NCBI RefSeq assembly: GCF_000004075.3
Contig: NC_026657.2
Span: forward strand, 33,094,732 to 33,158,731
Length of the DNA: 64,000 bases
Reading direction: 5' to 3'
Source of the DNA: Cucumis sativus
Lineage: Eukaryota > Streptophyta > Magnoliopsida > Cucurbitales > Cucurbitaceae
Positions 60,137 through 64,000 of this stretch are shown piece after piece. The first letter of the stretch is position 1; each line of letters begins with the position of its first letter. Under the pieces are notes generated by a model. The model saw only the letters and a list, made by a program, of their open reading frames with translations. It was not told the DNA's origin and did no database searches. Made by a program: the position numbers and the translations under genes.

Positions 60137-62098
60137 ATGGGTAGCACCCCTAACGATTTCTCTGTCGTCATCCTCCCTTCTGATGGTGGCATTGATTCCC
60201 GCCCACTTTTGCCTGACAAAGATAAAGAGTCTGAAGACGCTGATCATTGGCACGATTGTTCTCAAAACCTTTCCTCCGATGAGGACTTTTCCGATCTCGA
60301 TCTTTTGCAGTTTGTTCGTCTTGAGGGCACCGACAAGACTGGGAATCGTATCCTCCGTGTCGTTGGAAAGTACTTCCCTGGTAAATAAGCTAATTGAAGA
60401 ATTATGCTCTCATTCATAATTAGTTCTTCTATACGTTTACGTTACACTCTTTTTGCGTCACTATTCAGTTTATAATTCAGCCTAGTTTTTTGGTCCTGGT
60501 CTGGACTGTCTATCATTGATTGAGATGGAATTTAATTTAATTTTAATGTGATCATAATTGCTACTTCATTATGAATTCCTTCTTTGTAAACCTTCCAGAT
60601 GTTAATTTTAATGTTCTTACAAGCTCCATTAGAGAACTTAATTTCTATTTATCCAATAAATCAGCTTCGTCAACTATTTCTAATTTTGAGACCAAGTGGA
60701 AACTGATTTGGAAGTTGGATTAATTAGACCCATTAAAGATTCGTGGCGAATTTTTAGTTAATCTCTTCTTAATATGTTGTTACTGTTCTTAGCCTCTATC
60801 TTCTGAATTTATAGATGAACAATTCGTGGCCATATCTTCTGTTGACATCATCACAAAGTAGATAGGTCTAATGGTTGTAGCACAAAACTTCCGTTTAGAA
60901 ATATTGTTTAATATTTTCTTGTATAAGAATTCAGATAACTCCAATTTGTTTTCTAAATATGAAATTTCTTCTAACACAGCTGTGGTTGTAAGTGGGGAGC
61001 GGCTGAAGAGATATATCTTCCATAAATTCCAGAACGAATTGTCTGAGGGTCCATTTTGCATTGTGTACTTTCATACTACTGCCCAGAAGGATGATAATTG
61101 TCCAGGCCTTACCATTTTGAGGTGGATTTATGAAGAACTTCCATCTGATTACAAGGATAGACTTCAATTTCTCTACTTTGTACATCCTGGTCTCCGTTCG
61201 AGGCTTGTCTTGGCGACTTTTGGCCGTTTTTTCCTAAGTGGCGGGTGAGTGTGTTCGCTATGCTGGTTTCCAAATGTAACTGACATATTGAATTTGTTGA
61301 CATTTGATTATTTTCCTTAATTAATTAAGTTCTAACGTTACTGAACTGTTTATTTATAACTTTTCACTTTTAGGTTGATGGATATGATTCATCTTCTTAT
61401 AAGTGCTTCAGTAAGACATTAGTTTTCTTCTTTTGGATTTCATAAAATTTGAAAATTTTACTATTGCTATTGCAATCTATTATCATTTTCTTTTGCTGCA
61501 GGAATTTTCATAGATTTTTAGTCAATATGTTTACAATCTCTCTCTCCCTCTCTCTCTCTCTCACATTATTGATGTATTATTTGAGGAATGAAAAGGGAAG
61601 AAACAGAAAATCGTTCTTCTTTGTAGGGATGTATGCGACATTATATCTGTGAGAAATTATTAGTTTTTGAGAAGTTTTCTTCCCCCCAATTCTTAAAAGC
61701 AGCCTACTAGAATATATAATCTTTAGTAGTGGGAAGAACCAGTGGTACGACTGATTATGGTTGCTTACATCCTTGAAATTTTGTGATATCCGTTTCCTCT
61801 AATGTATGTCTTGAGTAATTGATGGTCCACATGTGTTTGACAAGATTTGTTCTCTTTTGGTAGATTGTACTGGAAAATCAAGTATCTGAGCCGCCTCCAG
61901 TATCTTTCAGAAGATATAAAAAAGGGAGAGGTTGAGATTCCTGACTTTGTGAAAAGTCACGATGATGTTCTTGAACACAGACCACTGACAGATTATGGCA
62001 TTGAACCCGACTCCCTCAATGTCACGGAGGTACCTTTTTCTGCCAACTCCGTTTGGAGATATGAGGAGAGATGGATGTCAAGGCAGTACATGACATAG
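60137..62098 (+). CDS. Divergent CRAL-TRIO (SEC14-like) domain protein, GDAP2-type without macro domain
   Basis: Probable lipid- or small-hydrophobe-binding protein of the cytosol. Three exons, 60137-60380, 60980-61244 and 61864-62098, join in frame to 247 residues. Residues 1-75 are acidic and probably disordered (SSDEDFSDLDLLQFVRLEG). The divergent CRAL-TRIO_2 domain occupies about 68-195: NRILRVVGKYFPAVVVSGER, RYIFHKFQNELSEGPFCIVY, LTILRWIYEELPSDYKDRL, and the FVHPGLRSRLVLATFGRFFL segment typical of the binding-pocket lid. It continues across the last junction as SGGLYWKIKYLSRLQYL. The tail after about 220 ends RYEERWMSRQYMT. Arabidopsis relatives (At3g10210, At4g35750, from memory) are annotated SEC14-like. 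Ligand unknown. An AG-flanked stretch near 61374 was tested as an extra exon and gives an immediate stop. Confidence 0.9.
61537..61563. repeat. CT microsatellite in the CRAL-TRIO gene intron 2
   Basis: A run of TC dinucleotides with one CC interruption, within the intron between exons 2 and 3. It lies well upstream of the acceptor at 61863, so it is not the branch-proximal polypyrimidine tract. Confidence 0.9.
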
Positions 62099-63553
62099 TA
62101 AGCTTGGTTAAAGAAGTTGTATTTGATCTTAGGCAGCTCCAAGGCTTATGAGCAATTAACACGAGCTATAGCTAAACAATAAAATATCTGTACATTCTGA
62201 TTGTGCTTTGTTGTGTAGCTTGATTGGTAACTTCTTTAGTGTTGCTTGTAAAAACTAAAGGGAATGTTGTTTATAATAAGCTACGTATGTTTGATGCTAA
62301 TTTATTTGTATGGTTGTAGTTGATAGCTTAATCAACATTTTATGCTATGCATCGTTGCACTTGCTTTGATTATTGGAGATTTTAGCTGTGGAGGATTACT
62401 GTGTTGTGTACCTCATAGGTCTGGTCTTTATGGTTCTGTTTCTTATTAAACTTTTCTCGTATCCTTACTCACTGAAATGATCTTGTTTATGTCAAGAGAA
62501 ATTACGGTATTTAGGGTGAGTTTGATACGATTTTTGAAAAGGAAGTACAACCTAGAGGATCGGTGGAAAAATATTTCCTTATAGCTTATTACAAGCATTT
62601 TTCAATCTTTTTTATAAAACTTTAAGAACTATGGAAGGTACTCTTAGAACAAGTATTTCTCTTATCAAAAGTACCTACTCTGCATCATATGTAATTCATC
62701 AAGAGAATTCTCATTGAGATGGAGGAATCTGAGTTTTCCTATCACGGGCTGCGTTTTTCCACATGGCAAGGAACAAGAAAATCCAAAATCTGGTTTATGG
62801 ATCATTTTGTAGTATAACTGAATTACAACACAACACCCACCACATAATCATTATAGCCTTTCAAATTTACTAACATCTGTCTTGAATGTGATAACAGCAT
62901 TCTATGCAAACAGATCTGTCTTGAGAATAAGGACCCAGGGCTATAAGTATCCGACTAACTTGAAAATTCCTTGCATATCTATGTTCTTTCACTCTATTTA
63001 TGTAGATTATTCATCCTGTTCTTTGTTAGAGTTATATTATGTTGGTTTTCAATTATTTTAGGAGTGATTTTTTTTTAAACTGAAGGAGGAAGGACCAAGA
63101 GACATAATTTGAAAACAGAGTTGAAATGAAGAAGACTGTACAGTTTAGGAGCTAGACAGATCACCGAGTTCATTGGAAGAAGAATAAGCAGATTTCACAA
63201 GCCAAGCAAGGTGAGTTCAAATATAACAGTGGCTAAAAACTTCAGGATTACAATCTACGTTATTTAACCTTTTTGGGGTCTGAAGTTGTATATATATATT
63301 TTTTCCTTATCTGCCATGTTGTATTAGCCTGTTAGGAAGATATACCTTTTTGTGGTACTATAGAAGAAGGATTTGGTTAGAATCAAATCTAAAACTTCCA
63401 TTTGCTCAAGAAAACCATAGGCCAGTACAAGCAGAAGTCTCAATCTCATAGATAAAGTTGTTTTATACAATACACTAGATCAGTGTTGCTGATATTGATG
63501 GAACATATATAAACACTAATTACAATAGACAACAGGACAATCATCCAGGAGAA
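62099..63553. other. Convergent 3' intergenic region
   Basis: The 3'UTR of the plus-strand CRAL-TRIO gene faces the 3'UTR of the minus-strand CYSTM gene. No further gene or clear repeat is visible apart from short AT runs. Confidence 0.55.
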
Positions 63554-63909
63554 TCAGCAACATGCCTCACAAAGCCAACAGCAACACAGGGCAAAAAGGC
63601 TGCACCCAATCCACAAGTTGACAAGGTAAGATTTTGTTTTTCCTCACAAAGAAAAAAAAAAAAAGAAGAATAGAAGGCAGTGAAATGAAAACACCCACCA
63701 TCCTTCGATAAAACTCCTATCTCCTCGTTTTTTTGTAGTACCCCATAACTGTTTCTTCTTCCCTGTCCCAACGTTCTCAGTTGGGTACCCTATAGTTCAA
63801 ACAGTTAGAAAGAGAGACAGAGAGACAACAAAGTGAAAATTTTGATAGGGAGAGGAAGGTGGAAAGAACCTTGTGGGTGATGGTCTTGTTTTGCTTCTGA
63901 TATGGGCAT
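63554..63909 (-). CDS. CYSTM (cysteine-rich transmembrane module) small protein
   Basis: CYSTM proteins are short, tail-anchored membrane proteins linked to stress tolerance. Three tiny exons, 63909-63870, 63789-63699 and 63599-63554, join in frame (phases 1 and 2) to 58 residues. The N-terminus MPISEAKQDHHPQGYPTENV is hydrophilic with the family's typical PQGYP. A basic stretch KKKQLWGTTKKRGD follows. The C-terminus GCLFALCCCWLCEACC is the diagnostic cysteine-packed transmembrane module, closely like the GCLAALCCCCLLDACF ending of Arabidopsis members. Splice sites are GT-AG. A TATA run at 63957-63969 would put transcription start around 63925-63935, downstream of an out-of-frame ATG at 63946 and just above the chosen start. 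Because the coding exons are 40, 91 and 46 bases, long-ORF searches miss it. Confidence 0.85.
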
Positions 63910-64000
63910 CTTTGAAGCTTTGGAAGTAGAGATTAGTGTCTTCCATTACGTGTGTGTATATATATATATCGATTATCTCTTCAGTAAAAAGTTTGTGGAG

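Noticed and set aside
61374-61411. Possible extra exon in the CRAL-TRIO gene after TTTTAG
   Set aside because: Including it introduces an immediate TGA; direct splicing 61244 to 61864 restores the conserved SGGLYWK sequence.
63541-63946. A 70-residue protein from the ATG at 63946 through alternative acceptors on the minus strand
   Set aside because: It also joins in frame, but needs a weaker acceptor (CTGAG) and yields no recognisable motif. The reading starting at 63909 gives an unmistakable CYSTM C-terminus and uses the better CTATAG acceptor.
1-64000. tRNA genes, organelle DNA insertions, viral integrants or CRISPR arrays
   Set aside because: No full cloverleaf, plastid/mitochondrial gene sequence, viral polymerase or coat frame, or regularly spaced repeat-spacer pattern was seen on either strand.

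Overview
This is a plant nuclear window. It is AT-rich, its genes carry many small GT-AG introns, and its families are plant-specific: a type-A cytokinin response regulator, the Pol V subunit NRPE5, a PLS-class PPR protein, 'plant protein 1589', a GRX/zinc-finger protein and a CYSTM protein. The dicot assignment is firm. The gene order response regulator, condensin CAP-D2, glutaredoxin-like, NRPE5 matches, from memory, Arabidopsis At3g57040, At3g57060, At3g57070 and At3g57080. Short dispersed repeats (a 'TTTGCTATATTTGTAAA'-like motif next to 'TATCA.TGATAG' units) look like those I associate with Cucurbitaceae; that is an inference, not a search result.

Layout. 1-11.9 kb: AT-rich intergenic DNA with microsatellites and degenerate repeats, no supportable gene. 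12.0-13.3 kb (+): five-exon ARR8/9-like response regulator. 13.3-16.6 kb: intergenic DNA with a 1 kb array of TATCA/TGATA units. 16.7-20.9 kb (+): promoter with G-box and site II motifs, a 5'UTR intron, and a six-exon gene for a 318-residue protein with the plant 1589 domain. 22.5-29.4 kb (-): 16-exon condensin I subunit CAP-D2, 1321 residues. 30.3-34.7 and 37.3-42.1 kb: two copies of one duplicated segment. Copy A keeps an intact PPR gene but only a truncated piece of a 48-codon small ORF; copy B keeps the intact small ORF but a broken PPR pseudogene. 42.1-48.9 kb: gene-free and repeat-bearing, with an LTR-like fragment. 49.1-50.2 kb (+): intronless glutaredoxin-like/zinc-finger gene with an upstream ORF. 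54.1-57.4 kb (+): four-exon NRPE5 with a PIF/Harbinger-like MITE in its last intron. 60.1-62.1 kb (+): three-exon gene with a divergent CRAL-TRIO domain. 63.55-63.91 kb (-): a three-exon, 58-residue CYSTM gene, too fragmented to show up as a long ORF.

The genes do not form one pathway; this is an ordinary eukaryotic neighbourhood. The most notable biology is the reciprocal gene retention in the segmental duplication, the 48-residue small ORF inside it, and the CYSTM microgene. I saw no evidence of a bacterial-style system, CRISPR array or viral genome.
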